From Rallus limicola (lineage: Eukaryota; Chordata; Aves; Gruiformes; Rallidae): 64,000 nucleotides of DNA. The notes beneath the pieces were generated by a model. The model was not told the DNA's origin and did no database searches. It saw nothing but the letters and a program-made list of their open reading frames with translations. Positions within the stretch are counted from its first letter, which is position 1, and every line of letters begins with the position of its first letter. The translations under genes and the position numbers were made by a program. Of this stretch, positions 51,901-63,955 are shown one piece after another. The stretch lies in contig JAKCOZ010000320.1 of NCBI GenBank assembly GCA_022605955.1, forward strand, positions 186,001-250,000. The letters are read 5' to 3'.

Positions 51901-53658
51901 TTAGGAGGTTTCAGACAAGCTATGCCTTTCAGGCCTAGCTTCTTTACTTTGGGAGTTATTGCTGGACGTTTAGCATGTTTTGAACTGCAGTCTGCTAGGG
52001 CCGAGAAAAGCACCGTAGGAGGTTCCAGGCATGTTCCCTCTTTCCAGGCAAAGGAAAAGGCTGAGAGCCAAAGTGACAGGGTCTGCTCGTGTGTCCTGTT
52101 AGGAGGTTTCAGACAAGCTATGCCTTTCAGGCCTAGCTTCTTTACTTTGGGAGTTATTGCTGGACGTTTAGCATGTTTTGAACTGCAGTCTGCTAGGGCC
52201 GAGAAAAGCACCGTAGGAGGTTCCAGGCATGTTCCCTCTTTCCAGGCAAAGGAAAAGGCTGAGAGCCAAAGTGACAGGGTCTGCTCGTGTGTCCTGTTAG
52301 GAGATTTCAGACAAGCTATGCCTTTCAGGCCTAGCTTCTTTACTTTGGGAGTTATTGCTGGACGTTTAGCATGTTTTGAACTGCAGTCTGCTAGGGCCGA
52401 GAAAAGCACCGTAGGAGGTTCCAGGCATGTTCCCTCTTTCCAGGCAAAGGAAAAGGCTGAGAGCCAAAGTGACAGGGTCTGCTCGTGTGTCCTGTTAGGA
52501 GGTTTCAGACAAGCTATGCCTTTCAGGCCTAGCTTCTTTACTTTGGGAGTTATTGCTGGACGTTTAGCATGTTTTGAACTGCAGTCTGCTAGGGCCGAGA
52601 AAAGCACCGTAGGAGGTTCCAGGCATGTTCCCTCTTTCCAGGCAAAGGAAAAGGCTGAGAGCCAAAGTGACAGGGTCTGCTCGTGTGTCCTGTTAGGAGG
52701 TTTCAGACAAGCTATGCCTTTCAGGCCAAGCTTCTTTACTTTGGGAGTTATTGCTGGACGTTTAGCATGTTTTGAACTGCAGTCTGCTAGGGCCGAGAAA
52801 AGCACCGTAGGAGGTTCCAGGCATGTTCCCTCTTTCCAGGCAAAGGAAAAGGCTGAGAGCCAAAGTGACAGGGTCTGCTCGTGTGTCCTCTTAGGAGGTT
52901 TCAGACAAGCTATGCCTTTCAGGCCTAGCTTCTTTACTTTGGGAGTTATTGCTGGACGTTTAGCATGTTTTGAACTGCAGTCTGCTAGGGCCGAGAAAAG
53001 CACCGTAGGAGGTTCCAGGCATGTTCCCTCTTTCCAGGCAAAGGAAAAGGCTGAGAGCCAAAGTGACAGGGTCTGCTCGTGTGTCCTGTTAGGAGGTTTC
53101 AGACAAGCTATGCCTTTCAGGCCTAGCTTCTTTACTTTGGGAGTTATTGCTGGACGTTTAGCATGTTTTGAACTGCAGTCTGCTAGGGCCGAGAAAAGCA
53201 CCGTAGGAGGTTCCAGGCATGTTCCCTCTTTCCAGGCAAAGGAAAAGGCTGAGAGCCAAAGTGACAGGGTCTGCTCGTGTGTCCTGTTAGGAGGTTTCAG
53301 ACAAGCTATGCCTTTCAGGCCTAGCTTCTTTACTTTGGGAGTTATTGCTGGACGTTTAGCATGTTTTGAACTGCAGTCTGCTAGGGCCGAGAAAAGCACC
53401 GTAGGAGGTTCCAGGCATGTTCCCTCTTTCCAGGCAAAGGAAAAGGCTGAGAGCCAAAGTGACAGGGTCTGCTCGTGTGTCCTGTTAGGAGGTTTCAGAC
53501 AAGCTATGCCTTTCAGGCCTAGCTTCTTTACTTTGGGAGTTATTGCTGGACGTTTAGCATGTTTTGAACTGCAGTCTGCTAGGGCCGAGAAAAGCACCGT
53601 AGGAGGTTCCAGGCATGTTCCCTCTTTCCAGGCAAAGGAAAAGGCTGAGAGCCAAAGT
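48907..53658 (+). repeat. mostly consensus satellite segment (24 monomers)
   Basis: This stretch holds plain monomers with sparse variants. G32A at 50,126 and 52,304 is 11 monomers apart. T26C is at 50,516, A41G at 51,321, C44G+T60A at 51,524/51,540, T60A at 52,728 and G24C at 52,890. One unit (51,085-51,282) carries two close private changes, C161A (51,245) and C169G (51,253). The T60A-then-G24C pair at 52,728/52,890 is the same haplotype seen at 57,876, 60,054 and 62,431. Confidence 0.75.
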
Positions 53659-54648
53659 GACAGGGTCTGCTCGTGTGTCCTGTTAGGAGGTTTCAGACAA
53701 GCTATGCCTTTCAGGCCTAGCTTCTTTACTTTGGAAGTTATTGCTGGACGTTTAGCATGTTTTGAACTGCAGTCTGCTAGGGCCGAGAAAAGCACCGTAG
53801 GAGGTTCCAGGCATGTTCCCTCTTTCCAGGCAAAGGAAAAGGCTGAGAGCCAAAGTGACAGGGTCTGCTCGTGTGTCCTGTCAGGAGGTTTCAGACAAGC
53901 TATGCCTTTCAGGCCTAGCTTCTTTACTTTGGGAGTTATTGCTGGACGTTTAGCATGTTTTGAACTGCAGTCTGCTAGGGCCGAGAAAAGCACCGTAGGA
54001 GGTTCCAGGCATGTTCCCTCTTTCCAGGCAAAGGAAAAGGCTGAGAGCCAAAGTGACAGGGTCTGCTCGTGTGTCCTGTTAGGAGGTTTCAGACAAGCTA
54101 TGCCTTTCAGGCCTAGCTTCTTTACTTTGGGAGTTATTGCTGGACGTTTAGCATGTTTTGAACTGCAGTCTGCTAGGGCCGAGAAAAGCACCGTAGGAGG
54201 TTCCAGGCATGTTCCCTCTTTCCAGGCAAAGGAAAAGGCTGAGAGCCAAAGTGACAGGGTCTGCTCATGTGTCCTGTTAGGAGGTTTCAGACAAGCTATG
54301 CCTCTCAGGCCTAGCTTCTTTACTTTGGGAGTTATTGCTGGACGTTTAGCATGTTTTGAACTGCAGTCTGCTAGGGCCGAGAAAAGCACCGTAGGAGGTT
54401 CCAGGCATGTTCCCTCTTTCAAGGCAAAGGAAAAGGCTGAGAGCCAAAGTGACAGGGTCTGCTCGTGTGTCCTGTTAGGAGGTTTCAGACAAGCTATGCC
54501 TTTCAGGCCTAGCTTCTTTACTTTGGGAGTTATTGCTGGACGTTTAGCATGTTTTGAACTGCAGTCTGCTAGGGCCGAGAAAAGCACCGTAGGAGGTTCC
54601 AGGCATGTTCCCTCTTTCCAGGCAAAGGAAAAGGCTGAGAATCAAAAT
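53659..54648 (+). repeat. 5-monomer block, copy 1 (second copy 38 monomers downstream)
   Basis: The markers in order are G77A (53,735), T26C (53,882), none, C169A (54,421), and a four-substitution cluster at the end of the fifth monomer: G191A, C192T, G197A, and G1T of the next unit, at 54,641-54,649. The same order and spacing recur at 61,260, 61,407, 61,946 and 62,166-62,174. Copy 1 has two private changes, G15A (54,267) and T52C (54,304), that copy 2 lacks. Confidence 0.85.
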
Positions 54649-56826
54649 TACAGGGTCTGCTCGTGTGTCCTGTTAGGAGGTTTCAGACAAGCTATGCCTT
54701 TCAGGCCTAGCTTCTTTACTTTGGGAGTTATTGCTGGACGTTTAGCATGTTTTGAACTGCAGTCTGCTAGGGCCGAGAAAAGCACCGTAGGAGGTTCCAG
54801 GCATGTTCCCTCTTTCCAGGCAAAGGAAAAGGCTGAGAGCCAAAGTGACAGGGTCTGCTCGTGTGTCCTGTTAGGAGGTTTCAGACAAGCTATGCCTTTC
54901 AGGCCTAGCTTCTTTACTTTGGGAGTTATTGCTGGACGTTTAGCATGTTTTGAACTGCAGTCTGCTAGGGCCGAGAAAAGCACCGTAGGAGGTTCCAGGC
55001 ATGTTCCCTCTTTCCAGGCAAAGGAAAAGGCTGAGAGCCAAAGTGACAGGGTCTGCTCGTGTGTCCTGTTAGGAGGTTTCAGACAAGCTATGCCTTTCAG
55101 GCCTAGCTTCTTTACTTTGGGAGTTATTGCTGGACGTTTAGCATGTTTTGAACTGCAGTCTGCTAGGGCCGAGAAAAGCACCGTAGGAGGTTCCAGGCAT
55201 GTTCCCTCTTTCCAGGCAAAGGAAAAGGCTGAGAGCCAAAGTGACAGGGTCTGCTCGTGTGTCCTGTTAGGAGGTTTCAGACAAGCTATGCCTTTCAGGC
55301 CTAGCTTCTTTACTTTGGGAGTTATTGCTGGACGTTTAGCATGTTTTGAACTGCAGTCTGCTAGGGCCGAGAAAAGCACCGTAGGAGGTTCCAGGCATGT
55401 TCCCTCTTTCCAGGCAAAGGAAAAGGCTGAGAGCCAAAGTGACAGGGTCTGCTCGTGTGTCCTGTTAGGAGGTTTCAGACAAGCTATGCCTTTCAGGCCT
55501 AGCTTCTTTACTTTGGGAGTTATTGCTGGACGTTTAGCATGTTTTGAACTGCAGTCTGCTAGGGCCGAGAAAAGCACCGTAGGAGGTTCCAGGCATGTTC
55601 CCTCTTTCCAGGCAAAGGAAAAGGCTGAGAGCCAAAGTGACAGGGTCTGCTCGTGTGTCCTGTCAGGAGGTTTCAGACAAGCTATGCCTTTCAGGCCTAG
55701 CTTCTTTACTTTGGGAGTTATTGCTGGACGTTTAGCATGTTTTGAACTGCAGTCTGCTAGGGCCGAGAAAAGCACCGTAGGAGGTTCCAGGCATGTTCCC
55801 TCTTTCCAGGCAAAGGAAAAGGCTGAGAGCCAAAGTGACAGGGTCTGCTCGTGTGTCCTGTTAGGAGGTTTCAGACAAGCTATGCCTTTCAGGCCTAGCT
55901 TCTTTACTTTGGGAGTTATTGCTGGACGTTTAGCATGTTTTGAACTGCAGTCTGCTAGGGCCGAGAAAAGCACCGTAGGAGGTTCCAGGCATGTTCCCTC
56001 TTTCCAGGCAAAGGAAAAGGCTGAGAGCCAAAGTGACAGGGTCTGCTCGTGTGTCCTGTTAGGAGGTTTCAGACAAGCTATGCCTTTCAGGCCTAGCTTC
56101 TTTACTTTGGGAGTTATTGCTGGACGTTTAGCATGTTTTGAACTGCAGTCTGCTAGGGCCGAGAAAAGCACCGTAGGAGGTTCCAGGCATGTTCCCTCTT
56201 TCCAGGCAAAGGAAAAGGCTGAGAGCCAAAGTGACAGGGTCTGCTCGTGTGTCCTGTTAGGAGGTTTCAGACAAGCTATGCCTTTCAGGCCTAGCTTCTT
56301 TACTTTGGGAGTTATTGCTGGACGTTTAGCATGTTTTGAACTGCAGTCTGCTAGGGCCGAGAAAAGCACCGTAGGAGGTTCCAGGCATGTTCCCTCTTTC
56401 CAGGCAAAGGAAAAGGCTGAGAGCCAAAGTGACAGGGTCTGCTCGTGTGTCCTGTTAGGAGGTTTCAGACAAGCTATGCCTTTCAGGCCTAGCTTCTTTA
56501 CTTTGGGAGTTATTGCTGGACGTTTAGCATGTTTTGAACTGCAGTCTGCTAGGGCCGAGAAAAGCACCGTAGGAGGTTCCAGGCATGTTCCCTCTTTCCA
56601 GGCAAAGGAAAAGGCTGAGAGCCAAAGTGACAGGGTCTGCTCGTGTGTCCTGTTAGGAGGTTTCAGACAAGCTATGCCTTTCAGGCCTAGCTTCTTTACT
56701 TTGGGAGTTATTGCTGGACGTTTAGCATGTTTTGAACTGCAGTCTGCTAGGGCCGAGAAAAGCACCGTAGGAGGTTCCAGGCATGTTCCCTCTTTCCAGG
56801 CAAAGGAAAAGGCTGAGAGCCAAAGT
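54649..56826 (+). repeat. near-uniform consensus satellite segment (11 monomers)
   Basis: Apart from the first base (part of the preceding cluster) I see only one departure from consensus here, T26C at 55,664. It begins the most homogeneous part of the window. The T26C unit lies six monomers before the first unit of the 11-monomer repeat, which also starts with T26C. The segment could therefore be a partial, decayed or unfinished copy of that repeat. Confidence 0.75.
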
Positions 56827-59004
56827 GACAGGGTCTGCTCGTGTGTCCTGTCAGGAGGTTTCAGACAAGCTATGCCTTTCAGGCCTAGCTTCTTTACTTT
56901 GGGAGTTATTGCTGGACGTTTAGCATGTTTTGAACTGCAGTCTGCTAGGGCCGAGAAAAGCACCGTAGGAGGTTCCAGGCATGTTCCCTCTTTCCAGGCA
57001 AAGGAAAAGGCTGAGAGCCAAAGTGACAGGGTCTGCTCGTGTGTCCTGTTAGGAGGTTTCAGACAAGCTATGCCTTTCAGGCCTAGCTTCTTTACTTTGG
57101 GAGTTATTGCTGGACGTTTAGCATGTTTTGAACTGCAGTCTGCTAGGGCCGAGAAAAGCACCGTAGGAGGTTCCAGGCATGTTCCCTCTTTCCAGGCAAA
57201 GGAAAAGGCTGAGAGCCAAAGTGACAGGGTCTGCTCGTGTGTCCTGTTAGGAGGTTTCAGACAAGCTATGCCTTTCAGGCCTAGCTTCTTTACTTTGGGA
57301 GTTATTGCTGGACGTTTAGCATGTTTTGAACTGCAGTCTGCTAGGGCCGAGAAAAGCACCGTAGGAGGTTCCAGGCATGTTCCCTCTTTCCAGGCAAAGG
57401 AAAAGGCTGAGAGCCAAAGTGACAGGGTCTGCTCGTGTGTCCTGTTAGGAGGTTTCAGACAAGCTATGCCTTTCAGGCCTAGCTTCTTTACTTTGGGAGT
57501 TATTGCTGGACGTTTAGCATGTTTTGAACTGCAGTCTGCTAGGGCCGAGAAAAGCACCGTAGGAGGTTCCAGGCATGTTCCCTCTTTCCAGGCAAAGGAA
57601 AAGGCTGAGAGCCAAAGTGACAGGGTCTGCTCGTGTGTCCTGTTAGGAGGTTTCAGACAAGCTATGCCTTTCAGGCCTAGCTTCTTTACTTTGGGAGTTA
57701 TTGCTGGACGTTTAGCATGTTTTGAACTGCAGTCTGCTAGGGCCGAGAAAAGCACCGTAGGAGGTTCCAGGCATGTTCCCTCTTTCCAGGCAAAGGAAAA
57801 GGCTGAGAGCCAAAGTGACAGGGTCTGCTCGTGTGTCCTGTTAGGAGGTTTCAGACAAGCTATGCCTTTCAGGCCAAGCTTCTTTACTTTGGGAGTTATT
57901 GCTGGACGTTTAGCATGTTTTGAACTGCAGTCTGCTAGGGCCGAGAAAAGCACCGTAGGAGGTTCCAGGCATGTTCCCTCTTTCCAGGCAAAGGAAAAGG
58001 CTGAGAGCCAAAGTGACAGGGTCTGCTCGTGTGTCCTCTTAGGAGGTTTCAGACAAGCTATGCCTTTCAGGCCTAGCTTCTTTACTTTGGGAGTTATTGC
58101 TGGACGTTTAGCATGTTTTGAACTGCAGTCTGCTAGGGCCGAGAAAAGCACCGTAGGAGGTTCCAGGCATGTTCCCTCTTTCCAGGCAAAGGAAAAGGCT
58201 GAGAGCCAAAGTGACAGGGTCTGCTCGTGTGTCCTGTTAGGAGGTTTCAGACAAGCTATGCCTTTCAGGCCTAGCTTCTTTACTTTGGGAGTTATTGCTG
58301 GACGTTTAGCATGTTTTGAACTGCAGTCTGCTAGGGCCGAGAAAAGCACCGTAGGAGGTTCCAGGCATGTTCCCTCTTTCCAGGCAAAGGAAAAGGCTGA
58401 GAGCCAAAGTGACAGGGTCTGCTCGTGTGTCCTGTTAGGAGGTTTCAGACGAGCTATGCCTTTCAGGCCTAGCTTCTTTACTTTGGGAGTTATTGCTGGA
58501 CGTTTAGCATGTTTTGAACTGCAGTCTGCTAGGGCCGAGAAAAGCACCGTAGGAGGTTCCAGGCATGTTCCCTCTTTCCAGGCAAAGGAAAAGGCTGAGA
58601 GCCAAAGTGACAGGGTCTGCTCGTGTGTCCTGTTAGGAGGTTTCAGACAAGCTATGCCTTTCAGGCCTAGCTTCTTTACTTTGGGAGTTATTGCTGGACG
58701 TTTAGCATGTTTTGAACTGCAGTCTGCTAGGGCCGAGAAAAGCACCGTAGGAGGTTCCAGGCATGTTCCCTCTTTCCAGGCAAAGGAAAAGGCTGAGAGC
58801 CAAAGTGACAGGGTCTGCTCGTGTGTCCTGTTAGGAGGTTTCAGACAAGCTATGCCTTTCAGGCCTAGCTTCTTTACTTTGGGAGTTATTGCTGGACGTT
58901 TAGCATGTTTTGAACTGCAGTCTGCTAGGGCCGAGAAAAGCACCGTAGGAGGTTCCAGGCATGTTCCCTCTTTCCAGGCAAAGGAAAAGGCTGAGAGCCA
59001 AAGT
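56827..59004 (+). repeat. 11-monomer higher-order repeat, copy 1 (2,178 bp)
   Basis: The markers are T26C (56,852), then four plain monomers, T60A (57,876), G24C (58,038), plain, A41G (58,451), and two plain. The next 2,178 bp repeats this series exactly. Very few other differences from consensus are present, which suggests recent amplification. Confidence 0.85.
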
Positions 59005-61183
59005 GACAGGGTCTGCTCGTGTGTCCTGTCAGGAGGTTTCAGACAAGCTATGCCTTTCAGGCCTAGCTTCTTTACTTTGGGAGTTATTGCTGGACGTTTA
59101 GCATGTTTTGAACTGCAGTCTGCTAGGGCCGAGAAAAGCACCGTAGGAGGTTCCAGGCATGTTCCCTCTTTCCAGGCAAAGGAAAAGGCTGAGAGCCAAA
59201 GTGACAGGGTCTGCTCGTGTGTCCTGTTAGGAGGTTTCAGACAAGCTATGCCTTTCAGGCCTAGCTTCTTTACTTTGGGAGTTATTGCTGGACGTTTAGC
59301 ATGTTTTGAACTGCAGTCTGCTAGGGCCGAGAAAAGCACCGTAGGAGGTTCCAGGCATGTTCCCTCTTTCCAGGCAAAGGAAAAGGCTGAGAGCCAAAGT
59401 GACAGGGTCTGCTCGTGTGTCCTGTTAGGAGGTTTCAGACAAGCTATGCCTTTCAGGCCTAGCTTCTTTACTTTGGGAGTTATTGCTGGACGTTTAGCAT
59501 GTTTTGAACTGCAGTCTGCTAGGGCCGAGAAAAGCACCGTAGGAGGTTCCAGGCATGTTCCCTCTTTCCAGGCAAAGGAAAAGGCTGAGAGCCAAAGTGA
59601 CAGGGTCTGCTCGTGTGTCCTGTTAGGAGGTTTCAGACAAGCTATGCCTTTCAGGCCTAGCTTCTTTACTTTGGGAGTTATTGCTGGACGTTTAGCATGT
59701 TTTGAACTGCAGTCTGCTAGGGCCGAGAAAAGCACCGTAGGAGGTTCCAGGCATGTTCCCTCTTTCCAGGCAAAGGAAAAGGCTGAGAGCCAAAGTGACA
59801 GGGTCTGCTCGTGTGTCCTGTTAGGAGGTTTCAGACAAGCTATGCCTTTCAGGCCTAGCTTCTTTACTTTGGGAGTTATTGCTGGACGTTTAGCATGTTT
59901 TGAACTGCAGTCTGCTAGGGCCGAGAAAAGCACCGTAGGAGGTTCCAGGCATGTTCCCTCTTTCCAGGCAAAGGAAAAGGCTGAGAGCCAAAGTGACAGG
60001 GTCTGCTCGTGTGTCCTGTTAGGAGGTTTCAGACAAGCTATGCCTTTCAGGCCAAGCTTCTTTACTTTGGGAGTTATTGCTGGACGTTTAGCATGTTTTG
60101 AACTGCAGTCTGCTAGGGCCGAGAAAAGCACCGTAGGAGGTTCCAGGCATGTTCCCTCTTTCCAGGCAAAGGAAAAGGCTGAGAGCCAAAGTGACAGGGT
60201 CTGCTCGTGTGTCCTCTTAGGAGGTTTCAGACAAGCTATGCCTTTCAGGCCTAGCTTCTTTACTTTGGGAGTTATTGCTGGACGTTTAGCATGTTTTGAA
60301 CTGCAGTCTGCTAGGGCCGAGAAAAGCACCGTAGGAGGTTCCAGGCATGTTCCCTCTTTCCAGGCAAAGGAAAAGGCTGAGAGCCAAAGTGACAGGGTCT
60401 GCTCGTGTGTCCTGTTAGGAGGTTTCAGACAAGCTATGCCTTTCAGGCCTAGCTTCTTTACTTTGGGAGTTATTGCTGGACGTTTAGCATGTTTTGAACT
60501 GCAGTCTGCTAGGGCCGAGAAAAGCACCGTAGGAGGTTCCAGGCATGTTCCCTCTTTCCAGGCAAAGGAAAAGGCTGAGAGCCAAAGTGACAGGGTCTGC
60601 TCGTGTGTCCTGTTAGGAGGTTTCAGACGAGCTATGCCTTTCAGGCCTAGCTTCTTTACTTTGGGAGTTATTGCTGGACGTTTAGCATGTTTTGAACTGC
60701 AGTCTGCTAGGGCCGAGAAAAGCACCGTAGGAGGTTCCAGGCATGTTCCCTCTTTCCAGGCAAAGGAAAAGGCTGAGAGCCAAAGTGACAGGGTCTGCTC
60801 GTGTGTCCTGTTAGGAGGTTTCAGACAAGCTATGCCTTTCAGGCCTAGCTTCTTTACTTTGGGAGTTATTGCTGGACGTTTAGCATGTTTTGAACTGCAG
60901 TCTGCTAGGGCCGAGAAAAGCACCGTAGGAGGTTCCAGGCATGTTCCCTCTTTCCAGGCAAAGGAAAAGGCTGAGAGCCAAAGTGACAGGGTCTGCTCGT
61001 GTGTCCTGTTAGGAGGTTTCAGACAAGCTATGCCTTTCAAGGCCTAGCTTCTTTACTTTGGGAGTTATTGCTGGACGTTTAGCATGTTTTGAACTGCAGT
61101 CTGCTAGGGCCGAGAAAAGCACCGTAGGAGGTTCCAGGCATGTTCCCTCTTTCCAGGCAAAGGAAAAGGCTGAGAGCCAAAGT
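59005..61183 (+). repeat. 11-monomer higher-order repeat, copy 2 (2,179 bp, one inserted base)
   Basis: T26C 59,030, T60A 60,054, G24C 60,216 and A41G 60,629 are each exactly 2,178 bp after their partners in copy 1. The final monomer is 199 bp because of one extra A. The following unit begins a different series (G77A then T26C), so there is no third identical copy. Confidence 0.85.
60985..61183 (+). repeat. 199-bp monomer with the only net indel of the window (extra A at about 61,040)
   Basis: The consensus CTTTCAGGCC reads CTTTCAAGGCC here, with the added A at 61,039 or 61,040. Every landmark downstream is shifted by +1 relative to multiples of 198, and landmarks upstream are in perfect phase. 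The insertion lies in the loop of the monomer's dyad, changing a 5-base loop to 6. It closes the plus-strand stop-free frame soon after. It may be a real mutation or a consensus error of the assembly. Confidence 0.9.
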
Positions 61184-62173
61184 GACAGGGTCTGCTCGTG
61201 TGTCCTGTTAGGAGGTTTCAGACAAGCTATGCCTTTCAGGCCTAGCTTCTTTACTTTGGAAGTTATTGCTGGACGTTTAGCATGTTTTGAACTGCAGTCT
61301 GCTAGGGCCGAGAAAAGCACCGTAGGAGGTTCCAGGCATGTTCCCTCTTTCCAGGCAAAGGAAAAGGCTGAGAGCCAAAGTGACAGGGTCTGCTCGTGTG
61401 TCCTGTCAGGAGGTTTCAGACAAGCTATGCCTTTCAGGCCTAGCTTCTTTACTTTGGGAGTTATTGCTGGACGTTTAGCATGTTTTGAACTGCAGTCTGC
61501 TAGGGCCGAGAAAAGCACCGTAGGAGGTTCCAGGCATGTTCCCTCTTTCCAGGCAAAGGAAAAGGCTGAGAGCCAAAGTGACAGGGTCTGCTCGTGTGTC
61601 CTGTTAGGAGGTTTCAGACAAGCTATGCCTTTCAGGCCTAGCTTCTTTACTTTGGGAGTTATTGCTGGACGTTTAGCATGTTTTGAACTGCAGTCTGCTA
61701 GGGCCGAGAAAAGCACCGTAGGAGGTTCCAGGCATGTTCCCTCTTTCCAGGCAAAGGAAAAGGCTGAGAGCCAAAGTGACAGGGTCTGCTCGTGTGTCCT
61801 GTTAGGAGGTTTCAGACAAGCTATGCCTTTCAGGCCTAGCTTCTTTACTTTGGGAGTTATTGCTGGACGTTTAGCATGTTTTGAACTGCAGTCTGCTAGG
61901 GCCGAGAAAAGCACCGTAGGAGGTTCCAGGCATGTTCCCTCTTTCAAGGCAAAGGAAAAGGCTGAGAGCCAAAGTGACAGGGTCTGCTCGTGTGTCCTGT
62001 TAGGAGGTTTCAGACAAGCTATGCCTTTCAGGCCTAGCTTCTTTACTTTGGGAGTTATTGCTGGACGTTTAGCATGTTTTGAACTGCAGTCTGCTAGGGC
62101 CGAGAAAAGCACCGTAGGAGGTTCCAGGCATGTTCCCTCTTTCCAGGCAAAGGAAAAGGCTGAGAATCAAAAT
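61184..62173 (+). repeat. 5-monomer block, copy 2
   Basis: This repeats the block at 53,659-54,648: G77A 61,260, T26C 61,407, C169A 61,946 and the substitution cluster at 62,166-62,174. Distances are 7,525 bp, which is 38 monomers plus the one inserted base. It also sets up a 12-monomer relation to the window end, with G77A again at 63,636 and T26C at 63,783. Confidence 0.85.
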
Positions 62174-63955
62174 TACAGGGTCTGCTCGTGTGTCCTGTTA
62201 GGAGGTTTCAGACAAGCTATGCCTTTCAGGCCTAGCTTCTTTACTTTGGGAGTTATTGCTGGACGTTTAGCATGTTTTGAACTGCAGTCTGCTAGGGCCG
62301 AGAAAAGCACCGTAGGAGGTTCCAGGCATGTTCCCTCTTTCCAGGCAAAGGAAAAGGCTGAGAGCCAAAGTGACAGGGTCTGCTCGTGTGTCCTGTTAGG
62401 AGGTTTCAGACAAGCTATGCCTTTCAGGCCAAGCTTCTTTACTTTGGGAGTTATTGCTGGACGTTTAGCATGTTTTGAACTGCAGTCTGCTAGGGCCGAG
62501 AAAAGCACCGTAGGAGGTTCCAGGCATGTTCCCTCTTTCCAGGCTAAGGAAAAGGCTGAGAGCCAAAGTGACAGGGTCTGCTCGTGTGTCCTCTTAGGAG
62601 GTTTCAGACAAGCTATGCCTTTCAGGCCTAGCTTCTTTACTTTGGGAGTTATTGCTGGACGTTTAGCATGTTTTGAACTGCAGTCTGCTAGGGCCGAGAA
62701 AAGCACCGTAGGAGGTTCCAGGCATGTTCCCTCTTTCCAGGCAAAGGAAAAGGCTGAGAGCCAAAGTGACAGGGTCTGCTCGTGTGTCCTGTTAGGAGGT
62801 TTCAGACAAGCTATGCCTTTCAGGCCTAGCTTCTTTACTTTGGGAGTTATTGCTGGACGTTTAGCATGTTTTGAACTGCAGTCTGCTAGGGCCGAGAAAA
62901 GCACCGTAGGAGGTTCCAGGCATGTTCCCTCTTTCCAGGCAAAGGAAAAGGCTGAGAGCCAAAGTGACAGGGTCTGCTCGTGTGTCCTGTTAGGAGGTTT
63001 CAGACGAGCTATGCCTTTCAGGCCTAGCTTCTTTACTTTGGGAGTTATTGCTGGACGTTTAGCATGTTTTGAACTGCAGTCTGCTAGGGCCGAGAAAAGC
63101 ACCGTAGGAGGTTCCAGGCATGTTCCCTCTTTCCAGGCAAAGGAAAAGGCTGAGAGCCAAAGTGACAGGGTCTGCTCGTGTGTCCTGTTAGGAGGTTTCA
63201 GACAAGCTATGCCTTTCAGGCCTAGCTTCTTTACTTTGGGAGTTATTGCTGGACGTTTAGCATGTTTTGAACTGCAGTCTGCTAGGGCCGAGAAAAGCAC
63301 CGTAGGAGGTTCCAGGCATGTTCCCTCTTTCCAGGCAAAGGAAAAGGCTGAGAGCCAAAGTGACAGGGTCTGCTCGTGTGTCCTGTTAGGAGGTTTCAGA
63401 CAAGCTATGCCTTTCAGGCCTAGCTTCTTTACTTTGGGAGTTATTGCTGGACGTTTAGCATGTTTTGAACTGCAGTCTGCTAGGGCCGAGAAAAGCACCG
63501 TAGGAGGTTCCAGGCATGTTCCCTCTTTCCAGGCAAAGGAAAAGGCTGAGAGCCAAAGTGACAGGGTCTGCTCGTGTGTCCTGTTAGGAGGTTTCAGACA
63601 AGCTATGCCTTTCAGGCCTAGCTTCTTTACTTTGGAAGTTATTGCTGGACGTTTAGCATGTTTTGAACTGCAGTCTGCTAGGGCCGAGAAAAGCACCGTA
63701 GGAGGTTCCAGGCATGTTCCCTCTTTCCAGGCAAAGGAAAAGGCTGAGAGCCAAAGTGACAGGGTCTGCTCGTGTGTCCTGTCAGGAGGTTTCAGACAAG
63801 CTATGCCTTTCAGGCCTAGCTTCTTTACTTTGGGAGTTATTGCTGGACGTTTAGCATGTTTTGAACTGCAGTCTGCTAGGGCCGAGAAAAGCACCGTAGG
63901 AGGTTCCAGGCATGTTCCCTCTTTCCAGGCAAAGGAAAAGGCTGAGAGCCAAAGT
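61184..63955 (+). repeat. 12-monomer relation (2,376 bp), one unit plus the start of a second
   Basis: G77A at 61,260 and 63,636, and T26C at 61,407 and 63,783, are 12 monomers apart. T60A, G24C and A41G at 62,431, 62,593 and 63,006 correspond to 60,054, 60,216 and 60,629 at 12 monomers plus one base. The unit looks like the 11-monomer repeat with one monomer gained, the extra unit being the G77A type. C169A and the four-base cluster have not reappeared by the window end. Confidence 0.7.

Noticed and set aside
46..61047. Plus-strand 66-residue repeat frames beginning with Met-Pro-Phe-Arg-Pro
   Set aside because: In-frame stops at 2,193, 5,079, 18,630, 18,828, 21,930, 24,372, 30,276, 34,956, 43,470, 44,460 and 47,430, and the frameshift at 61,040, are tolerated. 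The apparent starts are just the one ATG in each monomer. The hydrophobic stretch in each unit could mimic a membrane segment but has no support as protein.
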